DNA of 36,934 bases from Gammaproteobacteria bacterium (GCA_012728415.1 JAAYFD010000062.1:1-36934); one strand, 5' to 3'; shown: positions 25,681 through 33,960, counted from the stretch's first letter. Translations and numbers: made by a program. The notes: generated by a model not told the origin, from the sequence alone.

Positions 25681-25705
25681 AACCGCCGGTTGTATGCCGG
25701 CGGTT
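25681..25705 (-). terminator. Hairpin between the Spy/CpxP-like gene and cpxA (weak terminator or attenuator)
   Basis: AACCGCCGG (25681-25689) and CCGGCGGTT (25697-25705) form a 9-bp stem with a 7-nt loop. On the minus strand it is followed by TTTTAACC, a short T-run. It could partly terminate the highly induced Spy-like message ahead of cpxA, giving much chaperone and little kinase; that role is inference. Confidence 0.55.
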
Positions 25706-25743
25706 ACTCGGGTAATTCAAATTGCAAGCTTTATGGTTGCTCA

Positions 25744-26289
25744 TTAGCGGCTATGGCTCTGGTACTGCCTGTGCTGCCTGTGCTGCCTGTGCTGCCTGTG
25801 CTGGCCGCTAAAAGACTGCTTGCCGTGCTGGTGCTTTGCCTGGTGCAGTTTTTTTTGGCCACGGTGCTGGTTGGCACGTACCTTTTTACCTTGCCTGTTA
25901 CCGTGCTGATAGTGATGCTTGCGTTGCTTGCCAGCAGCCTTCATTGCTTGCTGATAACGATCAAATGCCATACGTTGCTCGGGGTTCAGCAAATTGCGCA
26001 ACTCGTTATGGTGCCGCTCGTGTCGAGCCTGCATTTCTCGACGATAGGTGTCGCTTCTCTGCTTGCGCTGCCTGTTCATTTCTTGGCGCTGTTTGTGTTG
26101 CTCAGCCCGGTAAGCATTGCGCTTTTCCTGAAACTGCAGACGCTGTTTGTCATCCAGGCCCAGTTCCTGCATCCAGTGCTGGTCGTTTTTCTGCCACTTA
26201 GTGTATGACGACTTGCCATTCCCAGCAGCTTGGGCGCTGGCCAGGGGCAGGATGGCAGCCAAGGCAAGGGCGGTCAATTTGATGCGCAT
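25744..26289 (-). CDS. Spy/CpxP-like periplasmic protein with His/Gln/Arg-rich tail
   Basis: 181 residues. Signal peptide MRIKLTALALAAILPLASAQA, then a helical region very rich in Gln, Arg, Lys and His (residues about 45-110) with a LLNPEQRMAFDRY motif that corresponds to the LTxxQ element of CpxP/Spy. The C-terminus ends in four HRQ tripeptides encoded by an exact 9-bp tandem repeat. Lying between cpxR and cpxA, with CpxR boxes upstream, it is probably an ATP-independent periplasmic chaperone or Cpx feedback inhibitor. Metal binding by the His-rich tail is possible but not shown. Confidence 0.8.
   Translation of the reverse strand: MRIKLTALALAAILPLASAQAAGNGKSSYTKWQKNDQHWMQELGLDDKQRLQFQEKRNAYRAEQHKQRQEMNRQRKQRSDTYRREMQARHERHHNELRNLLNPEQRMAFDRYQQAMKAAGKQRKHHYQHGNRQGKKVRANQHRGQKKLHQAKHQHGKQSFSGQHRQHRQHRQHRQYQSHSR
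25765..25800. repeat. Four exact copies of a 9-bp tandem repeat (CTGCCTGTG)
   Basis: CTGCCTGTG is repeated four times without change at the 3' end of the Spy-like gene. On the coding (minus) strand each unit is CAC-AGG-CAG, i.e. His-Arg-Gln. Such a perfect short repeat can change copy number by slippage without shifting the frame. Confidence 0.9.
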
Positions 26290-26371
26290 AAGAAATCTCC
26301 TGTTCTCAATCCCGGTGTTCCGGTTTGGGAGACAGTATGCCTTGATGAAGGTAAAGTGCGGTCAGACCAGT

Positions 26372-26387
26372 GTAAAGGGGGGGTAAA
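26372..26387 (-). promoter_or_regulatory. CpxR box upstream of the Spy/CpxP-like gene
   Basis: On the plus strand, GTAAA (26372-26376) and GTAAA (26383-26387) are separated by 6 nt, matching the CpxR consensus GTAAA-N4-8-GTAAA. A third GTAAA is at 26351-26355. The pair lies 83-98 bp before the start of the Spy-like gene, in the 150-bp gap after cpxR. This suggests a separate CpxR-activated promoter for the Spy-like gene and cpxA. Confidence 0.7.
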
Positions 26388-26439
26388 TACCTGCCCGCCT
26401 CCACAATCAAGTGTTATTGCGAAAATGTATACCCAGTGG

Positions 26440-27141
26440 TCAGCTGGCGCCCCGGGTGTAGAGATAGCCGCGACCACGGATCGAGATGATGCGTGGTTCG
26501 CCGTTGGCGTTAGGACCCAGCTTGCGCCGCAGATTACTGATATGCATATCAATACTGCGGTCGTACAGGGTTAGCTTGCGGTCCAGTGCGCGTTCGGTCA
26601 GCTCATGTTTTTCGATGGGCTCCTCGGGCTGGCTGAGCAACACTTCAAGAATTTTGCCTTCGGAAACAGTCAGGCTGACCTCTTCGCCATTGAGGATGGC
26701 AATGCCTCGTGCCGGGCTGTACTCAAGATCAGCATAGCGCAGCAGGACAGGAGGGGCAGGGCGCTCTTCGCTGGCCTGGCTGCGGCGCAGGACAGCTTTC
26801 AAACGGGCCGTCAGTTCGCGTGGATCACAGGGTTTCGACAGGTAGTCGTCAGCACCCAGCTCCAGCCCGAGAATGCGATCGGTAGGCTCGCCGCGGGCCG
26901 ACAGCATCAGCACCGGCAGACCGGCGTGGGTGGTGCGGAGGGTGCGCAGCAGTTCAAGCCCGTTACCGTCCGGCAGCATCACGTCCAGCACCACAGCTTC
27001 CGGCAGGGGCTTGACGGCCAGCCGTTGTAGCGCGCTTTGGGTATCATGCAGGCTTTCAACCTGAAAGCCGTCCTGTTCCAGCCACGAACTGAGCAGGTTG
27101 CACAGCTCTTTGTCATCATCCACCAGCAACACATGACTCAT
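26440..27141 (-). CDS. cpxR: OmpR-family response regulator CpxR-like
   Basis: 233 residues. Receiver domain with DDDKE acidic pocket and phospho-acceptor Asp in AVVLDVMLPDGNG, the Lys in DDYLSKPCDPRELTAR, then a winged helix ending SIDMHISNLRRKLG and SIRGRGYLYTRG. The partner kinase is the CpxA-like protein downstream. It starts only 7 bp after the yciI stop, so it can be read from the yciB-yciI promoter as well as its own. Confidence 0.9.
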   Translation of the reverse strand: MSHVLLVDDDKELCNLLSSWLEQDGFQVESLHDTQSALQRLAVKPLPEAVVLDVMLPDGNGLELLRTLRTTHAGLPVLMLSARGEPTDRILGLELGADDYLSKPCDPRELTARLKAVLRRSQASEERPAPPVLLRYADLEYSPARGIAILNGEEVSLTVSEGKILEVLLSQPEEPIEKHELTERALDRKLTLYDRSIDMHISNLRRKLGPNANGEPRIISIRGRGYLYTRGAS

Positions 27142-27148
27142 GCTTCAG

Positions 27149-27460
27149 TTATCCGTCCTGTTGTGGAAATACTTTGAGGAAGGGGCGTATTTCGACCGTC
27201 TGATAAACGCCAGCAGCCACATAAGGATCGGCATCGGCCCAGGTTTGTGCTTCCGCCAGTGATGGGAAATCGGCGACTACCAGACTGCCGCTGAAGCCGG
27301 CTTCGCCAGGGGCAGGGCTGTCAATTGCCGGCGTGGGGCCGGCCAGCAGCAAGCGGCCCTGCTCCTGTAAACGTTGCAGGCGTTCGAGGTGAGCAGGACG
27401 GGCAGCCATGCGTTTCGGCAGGCTGTCGGCTACGTCAGTGGCAAAAATGGCATACAGCAT
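27149..27460 (-). CDS. yciI: YciI-family protein
   Basis: 103 residues, the YciI/YCII domain: [14 protein letters not shown] at the start and the conserved [20 protein letters not shown] with a candidate active-site His/Asp pair. The biochemical role is unknown; related domains are dechlorinase-like. The ATG follows AAGGAG. It starts 2 bp past the yciB stop. Confidence 0.93.
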   Translation of the reverse strand: MLYAIFATDVADSLPKRMAARPAHLERLQRLQEQGRLLLAGPTPAIDSPAPGEAGFSGSLVVADFPSLAEAQTWADADPYVAAGVYQTVEIRPFLKVFPQQDG

Positions 27461-27462
27461 GC

Positions 27463-28056
27463 TCAGGCTCCTTGGGACGGGTTTTCAGGGGAGGGTTGTA
27501 TGTGGCGGGCAATGTAAAAACCCTGGCCGATCAGAAATATCACTGTCATGCCAAGGCTGCCGAACACTTTGAAGTCCACCCAGATGTCATGGAAGGTAAA
27601 GGCAACAAACAGGTTGGCGGCACCGGCCACTATAAAAAACACCACCCAGGCAATGTTCAGTTTGCGCCATACCGGTTGCGACAGCTCCAGTGCATGACCC
27701 ATCATGCGCTGGATAAGCGGCTGTTTGCCGATAAACTGGCTGGCAAGAAAACCGGCGGCAAACAGCCAGTTGACTACTGGGGCTTTCCACTTGAGAAAGG
27801 TTTCACTGTGAAAGGCCAGTGTCAGGCTGCCAAATACCAAGCAGCCAATAAGGGTTAACCACTGACCTTTTTCCAGGCGTCGCTGAGCTAAAAAAAGAGC
27901 GCCATAAACAAGCACAGAGCTTGCAATCAACACTCCCGTAGCGCTGAATATTCCGCCGAGCGTCCAGTTTTGACCAAGCAGTTCAAGCTCGCGTGGCTCT
28001 AGCTTGAATACAATGAAAAACAGCAATAAAGGGATAAAGTCGATAAATTGTTTCAC
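27463..28056 (-). CDS. yciB: Inner-membrane septation protein YciB (septation protein A)
   Basis: 197 residues from the GTG at 28056; homologues start [14 protein letters not shown], which is encoded right here, while an upstream in-frame start at 28143 would add 29 unlikely residues. Five or six hydrophobic helices, with RLIQRMM-like and [20 protein letters not shown] segments typical of the family. YciB acts in cell-envelope maintenance and division in enterobacteria. It begins the yciB-yciI-cpxR run and is divergent from the PHP gene. Confidence 0.92.
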   Translation of the reverse strand: MKQFIDFIPLLLFFIVFKLEPRELELLGQNWTLGGIFSATGVLIASSVLVYGALFLAQRRLEKGQWLTLIGCLVFGSLTLAFHSETFLKWKAPVVNWLFAAGFLASQFIGKQPLIQRMMGHALELSQPVWRKLNIAWVVFFIVAGAANLFVAFTFHDIWVDFKVFGSLGMTVIFLIGQGFYIARHIQPSPENPSQGA

Positions 28057-28130
28057 GGTTTCGGCCAATCTGCACAAGAAGAGGCATAATATAGCAAATC
28101 CCGTACCTTTCTTTAACTGGAGCCCTGCAA

Positions 28131-29045
28131 ATCGATATTTCAAGTAACACAGAAACTCAGCGTAGCCCCCACTTTATTGACCTGCATTGCCACAGCACAG
28201 CTTCGGATGGCGCCTTGTCTCCAGCTGCCCTGGTGCAGCGGGCACATGAACGCGGCATCCGAGTTCTGGCTCTCACCGACCATGACACCCTGAAAGGAAT
28301 TGGTGAAGCCCGCCAAGCGTGCCAGGCACTTGGCATGCACCTGGTCAACGGCATTGAACTTTCATGCACCTGGTCGGCTACGACGATTCATGTTTTGGGG
28401 TATGATTTTGCGCTGGACTCGCCACCACTAACCGCTCTGGTGGAACGCTTGCAAAAAGGACGCTGGCACCGTGCCGAAAAAATTGGCCAGCGCCTTGCGG
28501 CCAAGGGAATGCCTGGCTGTCTTGAAGGTGCAAGGTCAGTACAGGCAGGGCTTGGTGAGCACGCGCAGCCACCGGCGCGCCCACATTTCGCCGCTTATAT
28601 GGTGGAAGCGGGTTATGCCAAAGACCACAGTGAAGCTTTTGATAAATGGCTGGGTGCTGGAAAAATCGGTGATGTCAAGCAGTATTGGCCGGAGTTTGAA
28701 GAGGTTATGCAGGTGCTGGGCCAGGCGCAGGCTAAGATAAGCTTGGCGCACCCATACCATTACAAATTTACCCACAGCAAGCGCCGGCGGCTGGTGGCTG
28801 ACTTTGTACAACAGGGCGGCCATGCGCTAGAGGTCAGCAACGGCATGCAACCGGCAGAGCAGGTCGGCACGCTGGCTGTAATGGCACGTGAGTTCGACTT
28901 GCAGATGACCGCAGGCAGTGATTTTCATATGCCGCGTAGCTGGTCCGAGCTTGGTCTGTATCAGACACCAGCCAAGGATCTGAAGCCCTTGTGGCGCAGT
29001 TTTGCAGTACCGGATGCCCTGAAGGGGCCGGAAGATGGAGTTTAA
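28131..29045 (+). CDS. rnm: PHP-domain exonuclease, RNase AM (YciV) family, non-canonical start
   Basis: About 304 residues. Metal ligands of the PHP domain are intact: [44 protein letters not shown] and AGSDFHMP. Family members trim rRNA 5' ends and act on short RNAs or 3'-phosphoadenosine phosphate. The HCH motif lies upstream of the first canonical in-frame start (TTG, 28215). From the stop at 28092 to that TTG there is no ATG, GTG or TTG. GGAG (28119-28122) points to ATC at 28131; ATT at 28137 is the next choice. A sequence error is possible. It is followed by yciO with 2 bp between. Confidence 0.85.
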   Translation: MDISSNTETQRSPHFIDLHCHSTASDGALSPAALVQRAHERGIRVLALTDHDTLKGIGEARQACQALGMHLVNGIELSCTWSATTIHVLGYDFALDSPPLTALVERLQKGRWHRAEKIGQRLAAKGMPGCLEGARSVQAGLGEHAQPPARPHFAAYMVEAGYAKDHSEAFDKWLGAGKIGDVKQYWPEFEEVMQVLGQAQAKISLAHPYHYKFTHSKRRRLVADFVQQGGHALEVSNGMQPAEQVGTLAVMAREFDLQMTAGSDFHMPRSWSELGLYQTPAKDLKPLWRSFAVPDALKGPEDGV

Positions 29046-29047
29046 TC

Positions 29048-29671
29048 ATGAAGTTTTTTCAAATTCACGCAGAAAACCCGCAGCCTCGCCTGGTTCGGCA
29101 GGCGGTTGACGTTATCCGTCGCGGCGGCGTCATCATTTACCCGGCCGATTCATCCTATGCGATGGGCTGTGGGGTGGGGGAGAAGGCCGCACTGGACCGT
29201 ATCAGGCAGATCCGCCGGCTGGACGACAAGCATAATTTTACCCTCATGTGTCGTGACCTGTCCGAACTGGGCTTGTATGCCAAAGTTAATACCAGTGCCT
29301 TCCGCTTGCTCAAGGCACATGTCCCGGGGCCTTATACTTTCATTCTGGATGCCACGCGTGAAGTGCCGCGCATGTTGATGCACCCGAAAAGACGCACTAT
29401 CGGGTTGCGCGTACCAGCCAATCCAATTGCCCAGGCACTGCTGCAGGAGCTGGGTGAGCCCATGTTGAGTGTCAGTCTGATCATGCCCGGAGAAACCGAG
29501 CCGATGAGCGACCCATACGAAATCCGCGACCTGCTTGAAGCTCGTGTTGATTTGATCATTGATGGCGGTTACGGCACCTATGAGGCTTCTACGGTGATTT
29601 CCCTGACCGGCGATCACCCTGAAGTAGTCCGGTACGGCAGTGGTGACGCCAGCGCCTTTGAGGACGCCTGA
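29048..29671 (+). CDS. yciO: YciO-type Sua5/YrdC family protein
   Basis: 207 residues from the ATG at 29048 (GGAG upstream). It matches Escherichia coli YciO strongly: FFQIHAENPQPRLVRQAV, then GGVIIYPADSSYAMGC, DKHNFTLMCRDLSELG and TIGLRVPANPIAQALL. The YrdC fold binds ATP and threonylcarbamate-type ligands. YciO has been reported to have weak threonylcarbamoyl-AMP activity, while TsaC/Sua5 does the essential tRNA work. It lies 2 bp after the PHP gene and 2 bp before scpA. Confidence 0.93.
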   Translation: MKFFQIHAENPQPRLVRQAVDVIRRGGVIIYPADSSYAMGCGVGEKAALDRIRQIRRLDDKHNFTLMCRDLSELGLYAKVNTSAFRLLKAHVPGPYTFILDATREVPRMLMHPKRRTIGLRVPANPIAQALLQELGEPMLSVSLIMPGETEPMSDPYEIRDLLEARVDLIIDGGYGTYEASTVISLTGDHPEVVRYGSGDASAFEDA

Positions 29672-29673
29672 GC

Positions 29674-30489
29674 TTGACCGCTGGGGGAGAGTCTGTCGTA
29701 AGCCAGCAGCTGGAACAGCTGCCATTGGCACTGGTGTATGGCGAGGTGGTCAACAGCTTGCCGCAAGACCTGTACATCCCGCCGGATGCGCTTGAGGTTA
29801 TTCTTGATGCATTCGAGGGTCCGCTGGACCTGCTGCTGTACCTGATCCGTAAACAAAACATCGACATTCTGGATATTCCGGTTGCTGATATCACCCGCCA
29901 GTACATGGAGTATGTAGAGATGATGCGGGCGGCACAGCTCGAGCTGGCGGCTGAATACCTGGTCATGGCTGCCATGCTGGCCGAAATCAAGTCACGCATG
30001 CTGTTGCCGCGTCAGCAGGCAGGGGATGACGACGAAGAAGACCCGCGTGCCGAGCTGGTACGCCGCCTGCAAGAGTATGAGCGCTTCAAGGAGGTTGCCG
30101 AGAAACTTGATGAACTGCCAAGAGTAGGGCGCGACATTTTTTTGCCCATGTTGCAGGTCAGCCAGGAACGCAGGGTCGGACAGCATCCTCACGTCGGCAT
30201 GGACGAATTGCTGCAGGCACTTGCTGGTGTATTGCAACGTGCCGATTTGTATGAAAGCCATCAGATTGACCGGGAAACATTGTCCACCCGCGAGCGTATG
30301 AGCCTCATCCTGGCTTCCTTGCCTAATGAAGGCTTTGCACCTTTTTACCAGTTTTTTACGCCAGAAGAAGGACGCCTGGGGGTGGTCGTCACCTTTATGG
30401 CAATTCTCGAACTGGTTAAGGAAAGCCTGGTCGAGCTGGTGCAGAATGGACCTTATGCAGACATTCATGTGCGAGCATGCCAGTTATGA
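29674..30489 (+). CDS. scpA: Segregation and condensation protein ScpA
   Basis: 271 residues from a TTG at 29674; the start is uncertain and the conserved part begins VILDAFEGPLDLLLYLIRKQ at about residue 42. It is a kleisin that joins two SMC heads, with YLVMAAMLAEIKSRMLLP in the N-terminal SMC-neck binding domain and a winged helix at the C-terminus. It overlaps scpB by 4 bp (ATGA). Chromosome organisation and segregation. No smc gene is in the window. Confidence 0.93.
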   Translation: MTAGGESVVSQQLEQLPLALVYGEVVNSLPQDLYIPPDALEVILDAFEGPLDLLLYLIRKQNIDILDIPVADITRQYMEYVEMMRAAQLELAAEYLVMAAMLAEIKSRMLLPRQQAGDDDEEDPRAELVRRLQEYERFKEVAEKLDELPRVGRDIFLPMLQVSQERRVGQHPHVGMDELLQALAGVLQRADLYESHQIDRETLSTRERMSLILASLPNEGFAPFYQFFTPEEGRLGVVVTFMAILELVKESLVELVQNGPYADIHVRACQL

Positions 30490-31232
30490 ATAGTCAGTCG
30501 TTGTGTTTGCCCGATATTATCCAGTCATTATTGCTGGTATCACGCAAGCCCTTGTCAATACAGAAAATACAGGCGCTGTTGGCAGCCGAAGAGCCGGAAG
30601 CTGACGAGATTCGCGAGGCGCTGGAAGAGCTGCGGTTACAGCTGGCAAACGGGCCGCTGCAAGTGGTTCGGGTGGCCAGTGGTTACCGCCTGCAAGTATG
30701 CAGCAGATTTACGCCTTATATTGAACGCCTGTGGGAGGAGCGCCCGCAACGTTATTCGCGCGCGTTACTCGAAACTCTGGCCCTGGTGGCGTATAAGCAG
30801 CCGGTAACCCGTGGCGAAATTGAGGATGTGCGCGGCGTGATGGTCAGCAGCCATATTATCAAGACCCTGCAGGAGCGTGACTGGATCAAAGTGATTGGCC
30901 ACAAGGAAGTGCCGGGGCGGCCAGCGCTATTTGCCACCACCAAAGCGTTTCTCGATTACTTCAACCTGAAGAGCCTGGAGGAGCTGCCGCCGCTACGCGA
31001 ACTACGGGATCTCAGTGCTGCCTTCGAACGCCTGCAGGATAACCTGGTACAGCAAACGCATACTTCAGCTGCAGATGCGCCTGCAAAATCCACAGCAGGG
31101 ACTGAAGACGAACCTGTAGAACCAGCGGTCCAGGAACTCAGTTTCAGTCATTTGCTGGCCGAGCTGGAAAAAATGGAAAGCAGCCTGAAAACAGACTTTG
31201 AGGATCTGGACCTGTCAGAAGAAGAACCCTGA
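30486..31232 (+). CDS. scpB: Segregation and condensation protein ScpB
   Basis: 248 residues; the ATG at 30486 overlaps the scpA stop (ATGA), another ATG is at 30477. Two winged helices: IIQSLLLVSRKPLSIQKIQ and RYSRALLETLALVAYKQPVT, then the conserved EIEDVRGVMVSSHIIKTL and GRPALFATTKAFLDYF. An acidic tail follows (after about residue 190). ScpB dimers bind ScpA. rluB, which often follows, is absent; a copper chaperone gene comes next after 178 bp. Confidence 0.95.
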   Translation: MNSQSLCLPDIIQSLLLVSRKPLSIQKIQALLAAEEPEADEIREALEELRLQLANGPLQVVRVASGYRLQVCSRFTPYIERLWEERPQRYSRALLETLALVAYKQPVTRGEIEDVRGVMVSSHIIKTLQERDWIKVIGHKEVPGRPALFATTKAFLDYFNLKSLEELPPLRELRDLSAAFERLQDNLVQQTHTSAADAPAKSTAGTEDEPVEPAVQELSFSHLLAELEKMESSLKTDFEDLDLSEEEP

Positions 31233-31410
31233 AACGGGCTTGAGGACTGTTCGGATGTAAGCCCAGAAGAGCCATAATGGTTATTATGTTAAATTGATTA
31301 TGTAACCCGGTGCGGTGATTTAACGCAACGGGCTGTCTCTATCACATCTGGTTTTCTTGCTAGACTGCCAGCCTCATCTATATTGTTTGTGACTGCTGGA
31401 GTGAGCTTTG

Positions 31411-31935
31411 ATGAATAAAAAAAATATGATTAAACCTTTGGCTTTTGCTGCTGCACTTGCCTGTGCCTTGCCGTCTGCCTGGGTAATGGCTGCAGATGTA
31501 CACTCTGCTGAAGCTGCCAAAGGCATCTATGTCGCTACACAGGGTAATCTTGGCATCACACTGCCCTGGTCACGGGCATTGCCGCCCTCCGCACACACCG
31601 GGGCGCTGTTTGTCAGCATTCACAATCAGGGAGGAAAAGACCATCTTGTCAGCGCCCATACGGATATTGCTGACAAAACTGAGCTGCACACTCATGTCCA
31701 CGAAGGTGGGCTGATGAAAATGCAACAGGTTGAGCAGATCGAAGTACCTGCTGGTGCTACATTAGAGCTGGCCCCAGGCGGCTATCACATCATGCTGATT
31801 GGCCTGCGGGAGCCACTGCGCGAAGGCATGCGCTTCCCTGTCCGCCTCAAGTTTGCAGTTGCCGGTAGTGTCGAACTGGAAGCAGAAGTCAAAAGCATGG
31901 ATGCCGGAACCGGAGCCGAACACTTGCATCACTGA
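31411..31935 (+). CDS. PCuAC-type periplasmic copper chaperone
   Basis: 174 residues from the ATG at 31411 (GGAG upstream). Signal peptide ends about residue 28 (AWVMA-ADVHS). The PCuAC domain has the metal-binding pattern H...M: ELHTHVHEGGLMKMQQVEQI, then GATLELAPGGYHIMLIGL. It delivers Cu(I) to cytochrome oxidase assembly or other periplasmic targets. A His-rich end (EHLHH) may add sites. No Sco or oxidase gene is nearby. It is convergent with gorA, with a stem-loop between. Confidence 0.9.
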   Translation: MNKKNMIKPLAFAAALACALPSAWVMAADVHSAEAAKGIYVATQGNLGITLPWSRALPPSAHTGALFVSIHNQGGKDHLVSAHTDIADKTELHTHVHEGGLMKMQQVEQIEVPAGATLELAPGGYHIMLIGLREPLREGMRFPVRLKFAVAGSVELEAEVKSMDAGTGAEHLHH

Positions 31936-31961
31936 GTGAGGTCTTGCTCCTACCGCTTGGA

Positions 31962-31987
31962 GCTTATCCGGCTGTTGCCGGGTAAGC
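31962..31987. terminator. Stem-loop between the convergent PCuAC and gorA genes
   Basis: GCTTATCCGGC (31962-31972) and GCCGGGTAAGC (31977-31987) form an 11-bp stem with one G-T wobble and a 4-nt loop. Neither strand has a T-run after it, so it may act as a bidirectional RNA end structure, with or without Rho. Confidence 0.5.
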
Positions 31988-32013
31988 CGGGCGTTGAATG
32001 GGCCTGTAATGTA

Positions 32014-33372
32014 CTAGCGTACTGGTGTGCGCATGGTGACGAATTCTTCTGCAGCTGTAGGATGAATCCCGATGGTGTCATCAAATACAGCCTTGGTGGC
32101 GCCGGCTTTTAGAGCGACAGCCAGCCCCTGGATCAACTCGCCGGCGTCCGGTCCTACCATGTGGCAACCGAGCACCTTGTCGGTTGCGCGATCCACTACC
32201 AGCTTCATGAAGATACGTTCGGTGCTGTCAGAGAAGCTCAGCTTCATCGGCCTGAAGCTGCTGCTGAAGACACTGACGTCATAACCAGCAGCTTTTGCCT
32301 GTTCTTCACTCATACCGACGGTGGCAATGTTTGGCAGGGTAAATACTGCCGTGGCAATGTTCTCGTAGCTGACCGGTTTGTATTCTTCCTGCCTGAACAG
32401 GCGTCGGGCGACAGCCATGCCTTCTGCCAGTGCCACGGGTGTCAATTGTGGGCCAGCAATAAGGTCGCCAATAGCCAAAATGCCCGGCTCTGAAGTTTCG
32501 TATTCGGTGTTGACTTTGATCAGCCCCTGCTCGTCAAGGTCGATGTTGACGTTTTCAAGTCCAAGGTTGTCGAGCATCGGGCGGCGTCCAATGGCGCAGA
32601 ACACACAGTCAACCAGCAGGCTGCCGCCCTCTTTAAGTGTTACTTTAAGTTCGTTTTTGCTTCCTGTTTTTTCAATGGATTGCACCTCGCTATTAAAGTG
32701 AAGCTTTATCCCTTTTGCTGTCATGCTATCGCGCATATGCTCACGAATATCGTGATCAAAATGACGCAAAAACAGGTCGCCACGGTATGAAACATGCGTT
32801 TCACTGCCCAAGCCATTAAAGATGGAAGCGAACTCCAGCGCAATGTAGCCACCACCTATCACCAGTACCCGCTTGGGTTGCTGCTCCAGAAAGAACACCT
32901 GATTGGAGTCGGTCATGAACTCCTTGCCGGGGATATCCGGCAGCACCGGCCAACCGCCGGTAGCCAGCAGAATGTGCCTGGCTGTATGTACCTTACCGTT
33001 GACCTCGACCCGATGCGGGCCGGTAATGCGAGCATGGCCGTTGAGCAGGGTGACGCCGCTGTTTTCCAGCAGACGGCCATAGATGTCGTTCAGCCGCCCT
33101 ATTTCCCGGTTTTTGTTTTCGATCAGGGTCGGCCAGTCAAAGCCCTGTGTGCTTGCATTCCAGCCGTAACTGTTGGCCAGCTCAATATCTTCACTACAGT
33201 GAGCAGCATAAGACATGAGCTTTTTGGGCACGCAACCAACATTGACACAGGTGCCGCCCAGATAACGACTTTCTGCCACGGCCACTTTTGCACCGAAGCC
33301 TGCGGCAAATCGCGATGCCCGCACTCCGCCCGAACCGGCACCGATTACAAACAAGTCGAATTCATAGGTCAT
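32014..33372 (-). CDS. gorA: Glutathione-disulfide reductase
   Basis: 452 residues from the ATG at 33372 (AGGAGAT upstream). FAD site [19 protein letters not shown], redox-active disulfide [19 protein letters not shown] site [19 protein letters not shown] followed by two Arg ([12 protein letters not shown]) that read the 2'-phosphate, and the C-terminal [13 protein letters not shown] with the catalytic His/Glu. It keeps glutathione reduced. No OxyR or glutathione operon neighbours are seen. Confidence 0.96.
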   Translation of the reverse strand: MTYEFDLFVIGAGSGGVRASRFAAGFGAKVAVAESRYLGGTCVNVGCVPKKLMSYAAHCSEDIELANSYGWNASTQGFDWPTLIENKNREIGRLNDIYGRLLENSGVTLLNGHARITGPHRVEVNGKVHTARHILLATGGWPVLPDIPGKEFMTDSNQVFFLEQQPKRVLVIGGGYIALEFASIFNGLGSETHVSYRGDLFLRHFDHDIREHMRDSMTAKGIKLHFNSEVQSIEKTGSKNELKVTLKEGGSLLVDCVFCAIGRRPMLDNLGLENVNIDLDEQGLIKVNTEYETSEPGILAIGDLIAGPQLTPVALAEGMAVARRLFRQEEYKPVSYENIATAVFTLPNIATVGMSEEQAKAAGYDVSVFSSSFRPMKLSFSDSTERIFMKLVVDRATDKVLGCHMVGPDAGELIQGLAVALKAGATKAVFDDTIGIHPTAAEEFVTMRTPVR

Positions 33373-33517
33373 GTCAATCTCCTGCAAATTGGCCAAGTAT
33401 AGCAAACCCGCTACCGCGACACTTCGCTGTTGACGCGAATGCCTGTGCGGTAGACCATAGTCTGCATTTGGTAGCCACGCAGGCTGCCTGGCGAATCCTT
33501 CAAAGGAGTGCTTAAAG

Positions 33518-33697
33518 TTGACGATCGTTGCTGTATTACTGGTTATCGCCGCTTTTATTGGCGGCTGGTGGTATACCGCTCACACACTAAAGGACATGGA
33601 GTCATTGCTGCCCCACCTGCTGGGTATTGCGATAGGCTTTGTTGCCATGTTTTGCCTGGCCGGGATTTTCTTCTTTTTCGGCATACTTTCGCTCTAA
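33518..33697 (+). CDS. Small two-helix membrane protein of unknown function
   Basis: 59 residues from a TTG start at 33518 with a good ribosome site (AAAGGAG at 33502-33508, 9 nt before). It begins [18 protein letters not shown] (TTG is read as Met), has a short polar loop ([15 protein letters not shown]), and a second hydrophobic helix ending [10 protein letters not shown]. Placement between gorA and tRNA-Ser suggests an independent small gene, not part of the mobile element. I do not recognise the family. Confidence 0.6.
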   Translation: MTIVAVLLVIAAFIGGWWYTAHTLKDMESLLPHLLGIAIGFVAMFCLAGIFFFFGILSL

Positions 33698-33732
33698 AAC
33701 ACATGCGGTGATCGGCAAGAGGCAAGATTCCG

Positions 33733-33761
33733 TTGACAGAAGTTTTCTATGCTCGTAGAAT
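33733..33761 (+). promoter_or_regulatory. Sigma-70 promoter of tRNA-Ser
   Basis: TTGACA (33733-33738, perfect) and TAGAAT (33756-33761) are spaced by 17 bp. A GC-rich discriminator follows, as is usual for stable RNA genes under stringent control. Transcription would start near 33768, about 8 nt before the tRNA. Confidence 0.85.
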
Positions 33762-33775
33762 CCTCGCCGCACTGT

Positions 33776-33863
33776 GGAGGAGTGGCCGAGCGGCTGAAGG
33801 CAGCGGTCTTGAAAACCGCCGAAGGGCAACCTTCCGTGAGTTCGAATCTCACCTCCTCCGCCA
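33776..33863 (+). tRNA. tRNA-Ser (anticodon TGA)
   Basis: 88 nt including the encoded CCA (33861-33863). The acceptor stem GGAGGAG (33776-33782) pairs with CTCCTCC (33853-33859), the anticodon stem GCGGT/ACCGC holds loop CTTGAAA with anticodon TGA (33810-33812), there is a long variable arm as expected for class II tRNA-Ser, and the T-loop is TTCGAAT. It reads UCA codons. Its 3' end borders the mobile element. Confidence 0.97.
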
Positions 33864-33877
33864 AATACTTAATTAAG

Positions 33878-33903
33878 TCCCTGATTATTCAGGGATTTTT
33901 TTT
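33878..33903 (+). terminator. Rho-independent terminator of tRNA-Ser
   Basis: TCCCTGA (33878-33884) and TCAGGGA (33889-33895) form a perfect 7-bp stem with a 4-nt loop, followed by eight T (33896-33903). It ends the tRNA transcript 15 bp after the CCA. Confidence 0.92.
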
Positions 33904-33916
33904 GCCTGTTATGTTT

Positions 33917-33960
33917 GTTGGGCCACTTGTTGGGCCACTTTGCACAACGTTGGGCCATTT
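33917..33960. repeat. Three direct copies of a 12-bp repeat beside tRNA-Ser
   Basis: GTTGGGCCACTT occurs at 33917-33928 and again, directly adjoining, at 33929-33940; GTTGGGCCATTT follows at 33949-33960. The array lies 54-97 bp after the tRNA 3' end. Its position suits arm-type integrase or excisionase binding sites of an integrated element, which is inference. Confidence 0.75.

Noticed and set aside
33602..33829. Minus-strand frame of 75 codons across tRNA-Ser
   Set aside because: It is the antisense of the tRNA and the small membrane gene; such frames are common annotation artefacts around tRNA-Ser.
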